64,000 bases of DNA, from contig NZ_BIFR01000001.1 in assembly GCF_003967535.1 (NCBI RefSeq), positions 3,409,001 through 3,473,000 on the forward strand. The letters run 5' to 3'. Position 1 is the first letter of the stretch; each line of letters begins with the position of its first letter. The notes below the pieces were generated by a model. The model was not told where the DNA came from and did not search any database. It saw nothing but the letters and a program-made list of their open reading frames with translations. This document shows, piece by piece, positions 1 to 8,994 of the stretch. This DNA comes from Tengunoibacter tsumagoiensis (lineage in GTDB: Bacteria > Chloroflexota > Ktedonobacteria > Ktedonobacterales > Ktedonobacteraceae). A program made the translations under genes and the position numbers.

Positions 1-778
1 GTTGTTGATCGTTCATGAACTCGCCCGTCTCTTCGTCACGGGCCAGCAAAAACATCGAAAGCAAATCCCCACGATCCTCCTGACTCCCACGCCGCTCCTG
101 GATGATGCGAGCAACCACTGTATTAAGAAGCGTGAGCGCACGTGTATACTCACGATTGCTCGCCGTTGGTATCCAGAGCGGAAAGGGAACAAGCGCGTTC
201 AAATCGTGATTGAGATGCTCAAGAGCGATGTTAAACGCTTGTCCGACTGCACTTGCCTCGACCTCGACATCCACGTTAAACAGAGCCTTTGTCACGATAT
301 GCAGTGTCAGGCGCATCATTTCAGTGGACAGGTCAAACGCCTGCTGATGCTGTTCATAGGCCTGCCACCGTTGCAGCATGGCGAGAGCGCTGTCTGTCAT
401 CATCGTGGTTAAACCAGCGATCCGTTGCCGATGGAAGGCAGGTTGAGCCAGGCGGCGTTCTCTGAGCCAGGAGGCACCCTCTTGCAAAAACAAGTTCTCC
501 CGACCAAGCAGCGGCGTCAGCCTCTGTAAACTAGAGCCTTTGTGGTAGTTTTGCGCATTGACCCTGAGGATATGATCAATGCCCTGGGGATCAAAACATA
601 CATACAGGAACACTGACCCGAAAGCCCGAAAGCGCACCAGATCTCCATAACGCTCCCGCAGTCGGAGCATCAATCCAAGCTGATCCTGCTGCATCTCACG
701 CAGATGGCCGCGGAAAAACGGACTCTGCGGTCCAGGAACGCTTTTCGGAGAAAGGTTTGGCGATGATATCTTCTGCAT
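1..778 (-). CDS. Cytochrome P450, 3' part missing (runs off left edge)
   Basis: A haem-thiolate monooxygenase. I translated the minus strand by hand. It opens at ATG 778-776 after a GAGAG ribosome site and stays open to base 1, giving about 259 residues. Seen: a P450 N-terminus (VPGPQSPFFRGHL, then RERYGDLVRFR), the C-helix region WLRERRLAQPAFH, PFPLWIPTASNREYTRAL, and the segment before the I-helix ending DLLSMFLLARDEETGEFM. The I-helix AGxxT, ExxR and haem-binding Cys lie outside the window, so activity cannot be judged. No N-terminal membrane anchor is seen, as expected for a soluble bacterial enzyme. Substrate unknown. It follows the truncated LuxR gene on the same strand after a 200-bp gap, so it probably has its own promoter. 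Confidence 0.88.
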   Translation of the reverse strand, partial: MQKISSPNLSPKSVPGPQSPFFRGHLREMQQDQLGLMLRLRERYGDLVRFRAFGSVFLYVCFDPQGIDHILRVNAQNYHKGSSLQRLTPLLGRENLFLQEGASWLRERRLAQPAFHRQRIAGLTTMMTDSALAMLQRWQAYEQHQQAFDLSTEMMRLTLHIVTKALFNVDVEVEASAVGQAFNIALEHLNHDLNALVPFPLWIPTASNREYTRALTLLNTVVARIIQERRGSQEDRGDLLSMFLLARDEETGEFMNDQQ

Positions 779-979
779 ATAAATCTCTCTTTACGCTATT
801 AAGAAACGATCTCTTGTCTATTCCGCCAGGCGGCTTCATCTGGTCCGAGAGACATCCTCTTGAAACGCAGGTACGCACGGGAAGGCGAGAGTCAGCCAGA
901 ACCACCTCATCTACTATAGCTCTTGGACGCTTTTCTCGCCCCATCCATTGGGAGGGGATTTGAAACCTGAACAGGATGT

Positions 980-2698
980 TTACAGCAAGTGGATGTCCCG
1001 AGCGCGCGTCACCATCTGGATGCGACTATGAACTACGAGTTTGGTTGAGATCTGCTTGAGGTGCCATTTGACGGTACTCACCGCAACCACCAGTTCACGC
1101 GCAATGGCCTGATTGGAGAGTCCAAGGGCCACCAGATGAAGCACCTCGCGTTCACGCGCTGTCAAGGATACTGAAGAGGCGTTGCCTTGTGCGTGAGAGA
1201 CAGAGGTATAAAGGGAGACACGTGCTGGTTGTTCTTGCTCTATAATCGTCAGCAGCGTGTGTACAAACGGCCTCACACGTGAGAAATCCGAGAGGTCTTT
1301 AGCACGTTGATCCAGGGATTTGAGGAGCGTCTGGATTGGCGCTCCCTGATCGATGAACACGCGGAGCCAGCCCTCAGATTGGGCGAGCCCCAGGGCGCGG
1401 AGCAGAGCCTGCTGAGCCTGAACAGCATGGCCTTGTTGGTGGAAGACAGTGGCCTGACACACGAGAGTATCCACAACACTGCGCATTCGTTGCTCTGTTT
1501 CTGCATGACTGAGCAGTCGAGCAAGCAGAAGGGCAGCGTTATCAGATCTGCCAGTGCGCGCAAGCACCTGAGCCAGAATCAGATACGGAAATTTGTCCAA
1601 ATGATTGAACTCATCATCTACGTGTACTGACGTTTCCCGTGCCCAACGAGCCGCTTGCTCAACATCATCTTCAGCCAGAAAGATCATGGCACGGATCGCC
1701 CCAAGAAACGGAAGGAAGCGCGGGAGATCCTGACGCTGAACCTGCTTTTCAAGTGCGTGAAGACGCTCGAACGCTTCGGCAGTTTCACCACGCACCTGCT
1801 GTATCTTGGCCAAGAACTGTAACCCATGGAGAAGAGTTATCATCGATTCCCCATGCTGTTCTCCATCTAACCCACGACGTAGCGCATGTTCAGCAAGTTC
1901 AAGCTCATTCCAGGCATAGTGCAGTTCGCCCAGTCCCAGATACGCACTCCTCAGCGCTGCGGGCAACTGTCCCTCCTCTGTGGCCAGACGTAAGAGCTGT
2001 CGGTAGTGTTCGGCAGCCTGGTGCAGGTGTCCCTGTTCCATCAGCAGATAGGCCTGGGCATTGGCACTCGCCAGCGAGAGATGGAAGTGATAAGCTGTTT
2101 CTCCTAGCGATTGGGCGGCGCGGAAGGTATCTGCGGCCCTGGCCAGCTGGCCACTATGCAGATACGCCATGCCGAGGCTCACCGACAAGACACTTTCCAG
2201 GTACGCGTCGGATTTCTTGAAATGTGAACGGGCCTGGCGCGAAAGTTCTATGGTCTGCACGACATCTCCGCGAAACCCGGCCAGGCTCGCGCACGTCACC
2301 GCCAGTGCAGCGAGCAGTCCCTGCATCTGAACTGAAACGGTCTCAGATGTTGCTGTATCCTTCACGGCTGCATTCAGCCCTCTCATCGCGTCAATTGCCC
2401 GCTCAGCATCTCGCAGATGCCGTTCAGCCTCGTCAAATTGTTCGGTACTCACAAGCACACCCACGTAATATAGACTCAGATACGGGCGCTCCTGTATATA
2501 CTCGTCTGGAAGAGCCTGGAGCCAGCGTAGAAGGGTGACGATCTTGCCACTCTTCATGAGCTGTTCACAAAAGCGTTCCAGCACCTGTGCCGCTTCTGGA
2601 AACTGGCGGGCGGCAATGAGGTGATGGAGAGCATCATCAAGAGAACCGTACTGTTCATACCAGCGCGCCGCCTTGAGATGCCATGAAGCTTTATTGCG
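980..2698 (-). pseudogene. Truncated LAL/MalT-type LuxR regulator (ATPase half missing)
   Basis: The open frame encodes the TPR-like helical half and C-terminal LuxR HTH (LTAREREVLHLVALGLSNQAIA) of a large ATP-binding LuxR regulator. In this family the protein is usually about 900 residues with an N-terminal STAND ATPase. Here an in-frame TAG at 2701-2699 lies immediately before WHLKAARWYEQYGSLDDALHH, the segment normally joining the ATPase to the TPR half. The missing N-terminal part is replaced by the end of the SDR gene, whose stop codon is at 2693-2691. A GTG at 2584 could start a 534-residue protein but has no clear ribosome site. Most likely a 5'-deleted remnant; a ligand-independent HTH/TPR protein cannot be excluded. 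Confidence 0.75.
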
Positions 2699-3440
2699 CT
2701 AACTGTCCCCCGTCCAGGAGAAGTTCAGTTCCATGCATAAAGGAAGCATCATCGGAGGCAAGAAAGGCGTAGGCAGCTGCAACCTCTTCCGGTCGTCCTA
2801 CACGACCAAGTGGAATATTGTTCACGTAGGCGGCAATGAACTCAGGCGAATCGATCGATTCAGCCAGAGGTGTGAGGATATAGCCAGGACAGAGAGCATT
2901 TACGCGAATCCCATGTGGTCCTAACTCTAAGGCCATTGTCTTCATGAGCATAATGATGGCTCCCTTGGAAGCATTGTAGTGGGCATATTTAACTTCACCT
3001 GCCAGCCCATTTTTTGATGCCATCAATACAATCGCGCCACCAGAAGCGCGAGCAACCATTCGTTTAGAGACTTCTCGGGCAATTAAAAACATGCCACGGA
3101 GATTGACTGAAAGGATTTTATCCCAGTGCTCTGCTGTCATCTCCAAAAAGTTCTCTTCCCAGGCGATACCAGCATTATCCAATAAAATATCAATACCGCC
3201 CAGAGCCTCCTCTGCTGCTGCCACGAATTGAATCGCCTGCTCCTCATCACTTACATCACAGACCTGCCCCTGGATCGTTCCAAGTGGCGAAAGATCCTGT
3301 ATAGTCTGGGCGACCTCATCAGCCTCCAGGCCACAGAAGTAGATGCGAGATCCCTCTTCTAAGAAACGCCGGGCCGTCGCCAATCCAATGCCTCTGCTCC
3401 CGCCAGTGATCACAACCCCTTTATTCTTTAACCCTCTCAT
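2691..3440 (-). CDS. SDR-family oxidoreductase
   Basis: Classical short-chain dehydrogenase/reductase of 249 residues using NAD(P)H. Seen: Rossmann nucleotide motif ITGGSRGIG near the N-terminus, NAG motif (LLDNAGIAW), Ser in IVLMASKNG, active-site YNASK (YxxxK), and the C-terminal LLDGGQ signature. ATG 3440 is chosen because GAAAGGAAAAAG stands 5-10 bases upstream and homology begins there; the longer open frame adds 32 unrelated residues. It lies 31 bp downstream of the GH4 glycosidase on the same strand, so the two are probably co-transcribed, suggesting it acts on the sugar or sugar acid that GH4 releases. The exact substrate cannot be told from sequence. Confidence 0.9.
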   Translation of the reverse strand: MRGLKNKGVVITGGSRGIGLATARRFLEEGSRIYFCGLEADEVAQTIQDLSPLGTIQGQVCDVSDEEQAIQFVAAAEEALGGIDILLDNAGIAWEENFLEMTAEHWDKILSVNLRGMFLIAREVSKRMVARASGGAIVLMASKNGLAGEVKYAHYNASKGAIIMLMKTMALELGPHGIRVNALCPGYILTPLAESIDSPEFIAAYVNNIPLGRVGRPEEVAAAYAFLASDDASFMHGTELLLDGGQLAQ

Positions 3441-3471
3441 ACATCTTTTTCCTTTCTTCAATGGCGCTATG

Positions 3472-4830
3472 TTACTGATAATGTTCCCGAAGCACGTTAT
3501 GATAGGGAAGCGAAAGAATCTCATCCAGGAGTGCACGTGCCTGCTGCTCCGATTGAGTCCAATGATCCATCATTACTACTTCCAGCAAGAGCTGTTTACT
3601 GTGTTGTGTATAGGCCTCTAATTCTAAATTCCAGGGGGCGACGCAGTCTCGAAGAGCATAAGCAAGAGGAGCAGCCGGTAGACCAGCAGTCTGTACAGCC
3701 TGGATGCCACGTTTGCTAACCAGTGCAGGAACTTCAACAGCAAAATCGCGTGGAATACCCGGAACATATTCTCCGGTGTTTTGCACATTCACGATCATAA
3801 CCCGTGGGATGTCATGAAGCAGTGATTCAATGAGAGGAATAATGCTTTCATGAGACAATTCAGGCTTAAAGTGAGCGGTTACAGGATTCTGCATATCTGC
3901 GCCAATCTGACGAATCTGTTCAACTCCCTGACTGGTATAATGGAAATAGTCCTTCCACCACTTCTCAGGATTCTCCTGCCATAACGCCTCTGTCTCAGCG
4001 TCAGTATGGTACCACCAGCCCCAGGAGCCCCCACCATCAGTACCAGTATCACCAATCGGGAGTGCACCAAAGCGTTTATAAAGATCGATCTGTTTTGGTC
4101 TGAGCGAACCACCCTGCTGACTTGCCCAATACTGTCTGGATTTTGTTGCAATCCACTCATCAAGAAGCGGAAACACATCCTCACCTTTATAGTAGGCACG
4201 CGTAAGCCAGACAAAATGATTAACGCCAGGAATCTCAAACGTCAACTGATCACGATCATCCAGACCCAGAATACGGGCGATCTCATAAATCTCTGTAAAC
4301 CCATGGCAGAGCCCGACAATCTTGGCCTGTGGATATTTCCGCGCAAGATGAGTGATTCCACCCATGACTGGATTTGCTGACTGGATATACCAGGCGTCAG
4401 GGCAAATTTCTAGTATATCTTGAATAATCGATTCGAAGAGCTGGAGCTGATAGAAATTAATCCAGAAGGGCTCATCATGCATGATATGAAGGCTGCCACC
4501 GAAGCGATAGCCATGTTTGCGAGCAATCTGCCAACCTTCGCGTAACCACTCATGACCTCCAGCGAGAGCAGTATTTATGACGACATCAGCCCCAAGGAGT
4601 GCGGTACGGCGATCCGTCGTCTGCTCAATCTGTAGGTTGATCCCAACCTCGCTGGCGTACCTCCTACAAAGGGTTGAGGCGGCTTCTAAGCGGTCAGGAT
4701 GAATATCCATCAGGCTAATCAAACTTCCTTGTAACCGGGGCGTAAGGCAGATATCACGAATGATATTGAGCGAAAAGACAGCGCTGCCAGCTCCAATAAT
4801 GCTGATTTTATGCGGAGTGTGTTCAGACAT
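3472..4830 (-). CDS. GH4 family NAD/Mn-dependent alpha-glycosidase, probably uronidase-type
   Basis: 452 residues, normal length for glycoside hydrolase family 4. GH4 enzymes cleave by a redox-elimination route using NAD+ and a divalent metal. Seen: dinucleotide fold ISIIGAGSAVFS at the N-terminus, QSANPVMGG, the metal-ligand Cys175 in LCHGF, and His205 in GVNHFVW. In family surveys as I recall them, CHEV, CHSV and CHGx at this Cys mark alpha-glucosidase, alpha-galactosidase and alpha-uronidase groups; CHGF therefore suggests a uronidase acting on glucuronides or galacturonides. A signal peptide is absent, so it works in the cytoplasm. First gene of a probable GH4-SDR operon, diverging from the acetylesterase across a region with two TTGTATACAA operators. 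Confidence 0.9.
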   Translation of the reverse strand: MSEHTPHKISIIGAGSAVFSLNIIRDICLTPRLQGSLISLMDIHPDRLEAASTLCRRYASEVGINLQIEQTTDRRTALLGADVVINTALAGGHEWLREGWQIARKHGYRFGGSLHIMHDEPFWINFYQLQLFESIIQDILEICPDAWYIQSANPVMGGITHLARKYPQAKIVGLCHGFTEIYEIARILGLDDRDQLTFEIPGVNHFVWLTRAYYKGEDVFPLLDEWIATKSRQYWASQQGGSLRPKQIDLYKRFGALPIGDTGTDGGGSWGWWYHTDAETEALWQENPEKWWKDYFHYTSQGVEQIRQIGADMQNPVTAHFKPELSHESIIPLIESLLHDIPRVMIVNVQNTGEYVPGIPRDFAVEVPALVSKRGIQAVQTAGLPAAPLAYALRDCVAPWNLELEAYTQHSKQLLLEVVMMDHWTQSEQQARALLDEILSLPYHNVLREHYQ

Positions 4831-5303
4831 ACCTACAACATCTCTTTCTGATTTGACATGACAAAAAACGTACGAATCTTCCCTGAGAAGAGCAAGATAA
4901 CAAAAGTGTAATCATCTAATGATGGAAAACAGAATGAAGTCTTTTCGTTGTATACAAAAGAGTCCAGTTTTTCTACAGCATGAGTACTATTACTTTTGAC
5001 TGACCTTCTGTTAGAGATACAAGACGCGGGCAATCCTGGCATGTCCAATCCTTTACCCGCTCATGAAGAAGCGTATTTATGCATAAAAAGTACAGATGTC
5101 TCCATTCGCGTGAGAGAATCTCGTTCCGCAAGGCTTTTTGTTGCTGGTAGCGACAAGGATAGCTACCAATAGGAAGCATCTAGCAACCATATGTTTGTAT
5201 ACAATCATACCTGGACAGTAGGAAAGGAAGAGCATACAATAGATAACACTATTTGTAGCACTGTTTCGCTATAGGTAATCCAAAAATCTGTTTGGAGGGA
5301 TAT
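4831..5303. promoter_or_regulatory. Divergent control region with two TTGTATACAA operators
   Basis: 473 bp without a gene between the GH4 gene (minus) and the esterase gene (plus). The 10-bp palindrome TTGTATACAA occurs twice and exactly, at 4948-4957 and 5195-5204. The first is about 118 bases upstream of the GH4 start and the second about 100 bases upstream of the esterase start, so each promoter appears to have its own copy. Palindromes of the form xTGTxxACAx are typical of FadR-subfamily GntR repressors that sense sugar acids. That such a repressor acts here is an inference; no candidate gene is adjacent. Confidence 0.6.
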
Positions 5304-6527
5304 ATGGCATATCAAAATATTCAAAGTTATCAGGTTCTTCAGCGCGATGAAGACAATAAAGCTCGTGTTCAATTAGCAAATGGGCAAATACAAGAATTCG
5401 CTGTTGGTGGTCCCTATACGATCGGGGAGGCTCATGATGTGCTCGTTGGCGACATCTGGATTCTTGCGGGCCAGAGCAATATGGAAGGGGTAGGGGATCT
5501 CATTGATGTAGAAGAGCCATCTCCATTTGTGCATTCTTTCCAATCGCGTGAAGAATGGGCAGTAGCAGAGGAACCATTACACTGGTTGGGAGAGTCACCT
5601 CGTATTGTACATCGTTTGATCTGGGGACAGGATATTCATAGCATTCCAACTCCATTCGAGCCACGTGATCCTCATCGCACGAAAGGGTCAGGACTGGGTC
5701 TTACCTTTGCAAAGGAACGTTACGCTCGGACAGGGGTGCCAATTGGCCTCATTCCATGTGCACACGGTGGCACTTCAATGAGCCAGTGGGACCCGGCCCT
5801 CAAAGGTGAAGGAGATCGCTCGCTTTATGGCGCAACGATGCAGCGCGTGACAGCGGTTGGCGGCAAGGTTACAGGCATCCTCTGGTATCAAGGTGAGAGC
5901 GATGCGAATCCCACGGATGCAGCACTTTACGCTGATCGTATGCATGTACTGATAAAAGCATTCCGCGAAGATTTAGGAAACGCTGACCTGCCTTTCTATC
6001 TTGTACAACTTGGTCGTTTTACGAATGATGGGGATCTAGCCGGAATTTCCAGTTGGAATCTCATTCGGACCCTTCAACTGACCCAGGTTGCAACTCTTCC
6101 TCATACTGGCCTGGCGGCTGCTATCGACCTGGAACTTGACGACTTTATTCATATTGGAGTGAAAGGTCTCAAACGCCTTGGCAAGCGTCTTGCAGATGTA
6201 GCAGATGGATATCGTATCCCCACTATTGTCTCCTTACAGCGTGAGGGCGATGGCTCATTGCTTCGTCTCACCTATCAAGATGTACGAGGGGGACTGCACG
6301 CTCCTGGTCTACCAGCGGGTTTTAGCATCCGGAATGCGCAGGGAAAAGATCTTTTCCTTATCTATAAAATTACCCTCGAGGGGAATACTGTCCTTCTCCA
6401 CCTGGGGACAAACACGTTACCAGAAGATAGCGTGCTCTGGTATGGATGGGGAATGGACCCCTATTGTAATATCACCGATGCGGCTGACACGGCTATTCCG
6501 GTCGTTGGACCATTGAGTCTGGCTTAA
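5304..6527 (+). CDS. SASA-family carbohydrate acetylesterase (sialate 9-O-acetylesterase type)
   Basis: SGNH/GDSL-type hydrolase of 407 residues with the SASA domain. Such enzymes remove O-acetyl groups from sialic acids or from xylan and pectin sugars. Seen: nucleophile block WILAGQSNMEG (Ser58), PCAHGGTSMSQW, ILWYQGESDA (oxyanion block), and LELDDFIHIG, in which D..H supply the acid and base. An N-terminal beta-rich part of about 50 residues precedes the catalytic domain. ATG 5304 is chosen because GGAGGG stands 5 bases upstream; a TTG at 5292 would overlap that site. There is no signal peptide, so it is likely cytoplasmic and deacetylates imported oligosaccharides. It diverges from the GH4 gene and shares its operator. 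Confidence 0.85.
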   Translation: MAYQNIQSYQVLQRDEDNKARVQLANGQIQEFAVGGPYTIGEAHDVLVGDIWILAGQSNMEGVGDLIDVEEPSPFVHSFQSREEWAVAEEPLHWLGESPRIVHRLIWGQDIHSIPTPFEPRDPHRTKGSGLGLTFAKERYARTGVPIGLIPCAHGGTSMSQWDPALKGEGDRSLYGATMQRVTAVGGKVTGILWYQGESDANPTDAALYADRMHVLIKAFREDLGNADLPFYLVQLGRFTNDGDLAGISSWNLIRTLQLTQVATLPHTGLAAAIDLELDDFIHIGVKGLKRLGKRLADVADGYRIPTIVSLQREGDGSLLRLTYQDVRGGLHAPGLPAGFSIRNAQGKDLFLIYKITLEGNTVLLHLGTNTLPEDSVLWYGWGMDPYCNITDAADTAIPVVGPLSLA

Positions 6528-6547
6528 AAATTTTTCTTTGACGAGAT

Positions 6548-6590
6548 GCATGACTTCAATTCTGTCGTTGTGAAAGAATTGAAGTCATGC
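6548..6590. terminator. Bidirectional terminator hairpin
   Basis: Perfect 16-bp arms (GCATGACTTCAATTCT and its complement) with a 11-base loop, between the convergent esterase and ribE genes. Confidence 0.75.
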
Positions 6591-6605
6591 GCGCGCTATC
6601 CCATC

Positions 6606-7184
6606 TCAACGTTGACTCAAGTAGTTGACAACGTAACGCCCTAGAATGTCGCTTTCAAGATTGAGAGGCATGCCAGGCTGTACTTCTCCTAGATTGGTGT
6701 GTTCCCGTGTATAGGGAATCAAAGCAATCGAGAAGCTTTGTTCGCTGGTATCGACAACGGTAAGGCTCACCCCGTTGATAGCGATAAAACCTTTGGAAAC
6801 CACATAGGGCCGAAGAGCAGGGGGGAGCGCAATCTCGACCAGCAGGCTATTCCCCTCCTCGATAACAGTCGTGACGTCAGTACAGGCCTCAACATGTCCC
6901 TGGACCATATGCCCACCAATACGTCCGTTCGCAAGCAGAGAACGTTCGAGGTTGACAGATGCTCCGGGTTGAAGGTGCCCTAACCGTGTGCGGCGAAGTG
7001 TCTCTGGCATCGTATCAACTCGAAACCAATCTGCCCCTTGTTCAGTGATAGTCAGACAGATGCCATCAACGGCTATACTCTCTTTTGGCCGTAAATCTTC
7101 CAGAATCAGATGAGCTTCAACGACCAGTCCCGTTGGCTCGCAATAGAGCAACCGTCCCAATTCTTCAACAATCCCTGAAAACAT
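6606..7184 (-). CDS. ribE: Riboflavin synthase, alpha subunit
   Basis: Converts two molecules of 6,7-dimethyl-8-ribityllumazine to riboflavin plus the pyrimidine that is recycled. 192 residues, normal length. Seen: N-terminal MFSGIVEELG, and two tandem lumazine-binding barrels with the repeated signatures SIAVDGICLTIT and IAINGVSLTVV, and GGHMVQGHVE between them. Last gene of ribB-ribH-ribE; 29 bp separate it from ribH. Cytoplasmic trimer. Expression is set by the FMN riboswitch upstream of ribB. Confidence 0.96.
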   Translation of the reverse strand: MFSGIVEELGRLLYCEPTGLVVEAHLILEDLRPKESIAVDGICLTITEQGADWFRVDTMPETLRRTRLGHLQPGASVNLERSLLANGRIGGHMVQGHVEACTDVTTVIEEGNSLLVEIALPPALRPYVVSKGFIAINGVSLTVVDTSEQSFSIALIPYTREHTNLGEVQPGMPLNLESDILGRYVVNYLSQR

Positions 7185-7213
7185 TCTTTTTTATCCTTTC
7201 CATACTGCTCAAA

Positions 7214-7675
7214 TTATCTGTTCTGGAGTAAGAGAGCCATCTCGATAGCGGTGCGAGCACATTCCTGTCCACGTTGAATTCTCTCTTCAGCCTGCTGCTG
7301 ATTTTCAGCACAGATGACCCCAAAGATAAGAGGAATGCCCGTATCGAGGGCAACTCTTTGCAATCCCTGTCCCGCTGCATCTCCTATAATCACGTCATGA
7401 CGTGTGGCTCCTTTCATAACACAGCCAAGGCAAAGGAGCACATCAAAATGTTCTTTTTTTAAGAGAGCTTGAGCCAGCAGAGGAAGCTCATAAGCCCCCG
7501 GCACGCTATAAATCTGAATCCGATGACTTTCCACTCCCAGGAGAAGAAGTTCCTCGTGTGCTAGAGAGAGCATATGCCCTGTAATCTCCCAGTTATAGCG
7601 AGCGACAATAATGCCTACATGCAGGCCTGTTCCATCGAGATTGACGGGGGGAAGTGTCATCTGGATCTGTTCCAT
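7214..7675 (-). CDS. ribH: 6,7-dimethyl-8-ribityllumazine synthase
   Basis: Condenses 3,4-dihydroxy-2-butanone-4-phosphate with the ribitylaminopyrimidine to form the lumazine precursor of riboflavin. 153 residues, as usual. Seen: VGIIVARYN near the start, SVPGAYELP (Glu binding the ribityl chain), and the loop LGCVMKGATRHDVI. The loop differs from the common GxVIrGxTxHfxy by having RHD where family members usually show HF/HY, but the catalytic-type His is present. Middle gene of the rib operon. The protein normally builds 60-subunit capsids or pentamers; which form applies here is not visible. Confidence 0.95.
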   Translation of the reverse strand: MEQIQMTLPPVNLDGTGLHVGIIVARYNWEITGHMLSLAHEELLLLGVESHRIQIYSVPGAYELPLLAQALLKKEHFDVLLCLGCVMKGATRHDVIIGDAAGQGLQRVALDTGIPLIFGVICAENQQQAEERIQRGQECARTAIEMALLLQNR

Positions 7676-7732
7676 GGGTAGCTCTCCTTTATATTCCTCT
7701 TCGTATATTCATGGCGCACGCCTGGTTTCTGC

Positions 7733-8359
7733 TTAGTGCAGCAGTCTCTGAGCTTGAGCAATTGTTTCTACCGTGATGAGCCCTATATGCCAATAGTGGG
7801 CCATTTCGAGCAGGGTTGTACCACGAGCGGGTTCGCCCGTAGGATCAAGTACCTCACAGATAACCGCCCCGGGTTCTAGTCCGGCGAGTTGCATAAGCGC
7901 AACAGCAGCTTCGGTATGTCCACGACGAGCGCTCAATCCTTCAGCATGAGCACGAAGGGGGAAGACATGACCAGGTCGTGCGAGATCTGACGCCTGAGAG
8001 GATGGGTCAATCAACGTATGGATCGTTTGGGCGCGATCAGAGGAAGAGATTCCAGTTGTCGTATGAGCGCGAGCATCCACTGAGATGGTGAATGCTGTTC
8101 CCTGTAGGGGAGAGTAGGCACTCTCCATAAGAGGAATATCAAGTGCATCGAGCCGCTCACCAGTTAAAGGCACACAGATAAGGCCATGAGCCGAATTGAG
8201 AAGAAAATTAATCTGTGCAGGCGTAATAAATTGTGCGGCAAGACAAAGGTCCGTTTCATTTTCACGCTCTTCGTCGTCGCTCATCAACACCATACGCCCG
8301 GCTTGAATTTCCTCCAGGGCTTCTGAAAGAGAGAGAAAGAGAGATGATAACATGGTCAT
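7733..8359 (-). CDS. ribB: 3,4-dihydroxy-2-butanone 4-phosphate synthase
   Basis: Makes the four-carbon unit of riboflavin from ribulose 5-phosphate, Mg-dependent. The stand-alone 208-residue form. Seen: LMSDDEERENETDL (acidic metal/phosphate loop), HTTTGISSSDRAQTI, LARPGHVFPLRA, and RRGHTEAAVALMQLAG. ATG 8359 follows GAGGG at 8 bases; the frame stays open further upstream but that part is the untranslated leader. There is no GTP cyclohydrolase II domain fused to it, unlike the ribBA of many bacteria, and no ribD or ribA follows, so these must be elsewhere. First gene of the operon behind the FMN riboswitch. Confidence 0.95.
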   Translation of the reverse strand: MTMLSSLFLSLSEALEEIQAGRMVLMSDDEERENETDLCLAAQFITPAQINFLLNSAHGLICVPLTGERLDALDIPLMESAYSPLQGTAFTISVDARAHTTTGISSSDRAQTIHTLIDPSSQASDLARPGHVFPLRAHAEGLSARRGHTEAAVALMQLAGLEPGAVICEVLDPTGEPARGTTLLEMAHYWHIGLITVETIAQAQRLLH

Positions 8360-8627
8360 AAAAGTAACCCTCGCACATCTTTCTGTACATCGTACATTCA
8401 TCGAACGGGAGGAGTGCATGAGTGTTTTGTCGTGGAGGGCTGGGCTGAGGGGAGAAAGGGATTTTTGGCATGTCTGGATATCTGCGCAACTTAAAGCCTG
8501 TGGGAACCAGGGAACCATACTACATGTCCACAAGATGCCACAGAGCTACGTCATCGATTACCCCGAGACGTTTCTACGCAGAGACCGACCTTTTCAGGGC
8601 TTCCTGAAAAAGATCATACTACCGCCT

Positions 8628-8762
8628 TGTCTTCTCCCATCCGGACTATACCGTCGGCCCTGGAACTTCCCCAGGTCTGCCGTTGCCAGTCAGGCAACAG
8701 GTCGCGGGCTCTACCGCCGATCGGGAATTGAGAAGAAACTTCTCTCACCCTGCCCCGAAGAC
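8628..8762 (-). promoter_or_regulatory. FMN riboswitch (RFN element)
   Basis: Read on the minus strand it has the conserved RFN blocks in order: CTTCGGGGCAGGGTGA, AATTCCCGATCGGCGGT, AGCCCGCGA, GACCTGGGGAAGTTCCAGG, GCCGACGGTATAGTCCGGATG and GGAGAAGA. The P1 stem pairs TCTTC near 8762 with GAAGA near 8629. It lies about 270 nt upstream of the ribB start. Downstream, TTTTCAGG/CCTGAAAA (about 8593-8613) can form a hairpin, but no U-run follows it, so whether control is at termination or elsewhere is not clear. FMN binding would switch off ribB-ribH-ribE. Confidence 0.96.
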
Positions 8763-8798
8763 ATGAATGTTCAAGCAACACTATGCTTTTCACTTTCA

Positions 8799-8827
8799 AT
8801 CGTAGTGTAAAAAAAGGAAACTGTCAA
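8799..8827 (-). promoter_or_regulatory. Sigma-70-type promoter of the rib operon
   Basis: On the minus strand: -35 TTGACA at 8827-8822, a 17-bp spacer, and -10 TACGAT at 8804-8799. Transcription would begin near 8792, about 30 nt before the riboswitch. Confidence 0.75.
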
Positions 8828-8994
8828 CCTCAGAGAATAGGGCTGTTCAATTCCAGGGTAGCTCTCTCATGATAGATGGGGTTGTGAACAGAGGAAACAG
8901 CATCTGAGTCCTGAATGGGCCCGCTAAGCGAGCCCATTCGCATCTCTCACTCTTCTCAACCCATGCCTTATCTGTCTCAAGAACGGGGAAAGAA

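Noticed and set aside
1639..2220. 193-codon plus-strand frame inside the LuxR remnant
   Set aside because: Opposite strand of a clear TPR/HTH coding sequence; composition and lack of motif mark it as a shadow.
1..3440. P450, LuxR and SDR as an antibiotic gene cluster
   Set aside because: No core biosynthesis gene (PKS, NRPS, terpene, RiPP enzyme) is present, the LuxR is truncated, and the SDR fits the GH4 operon.
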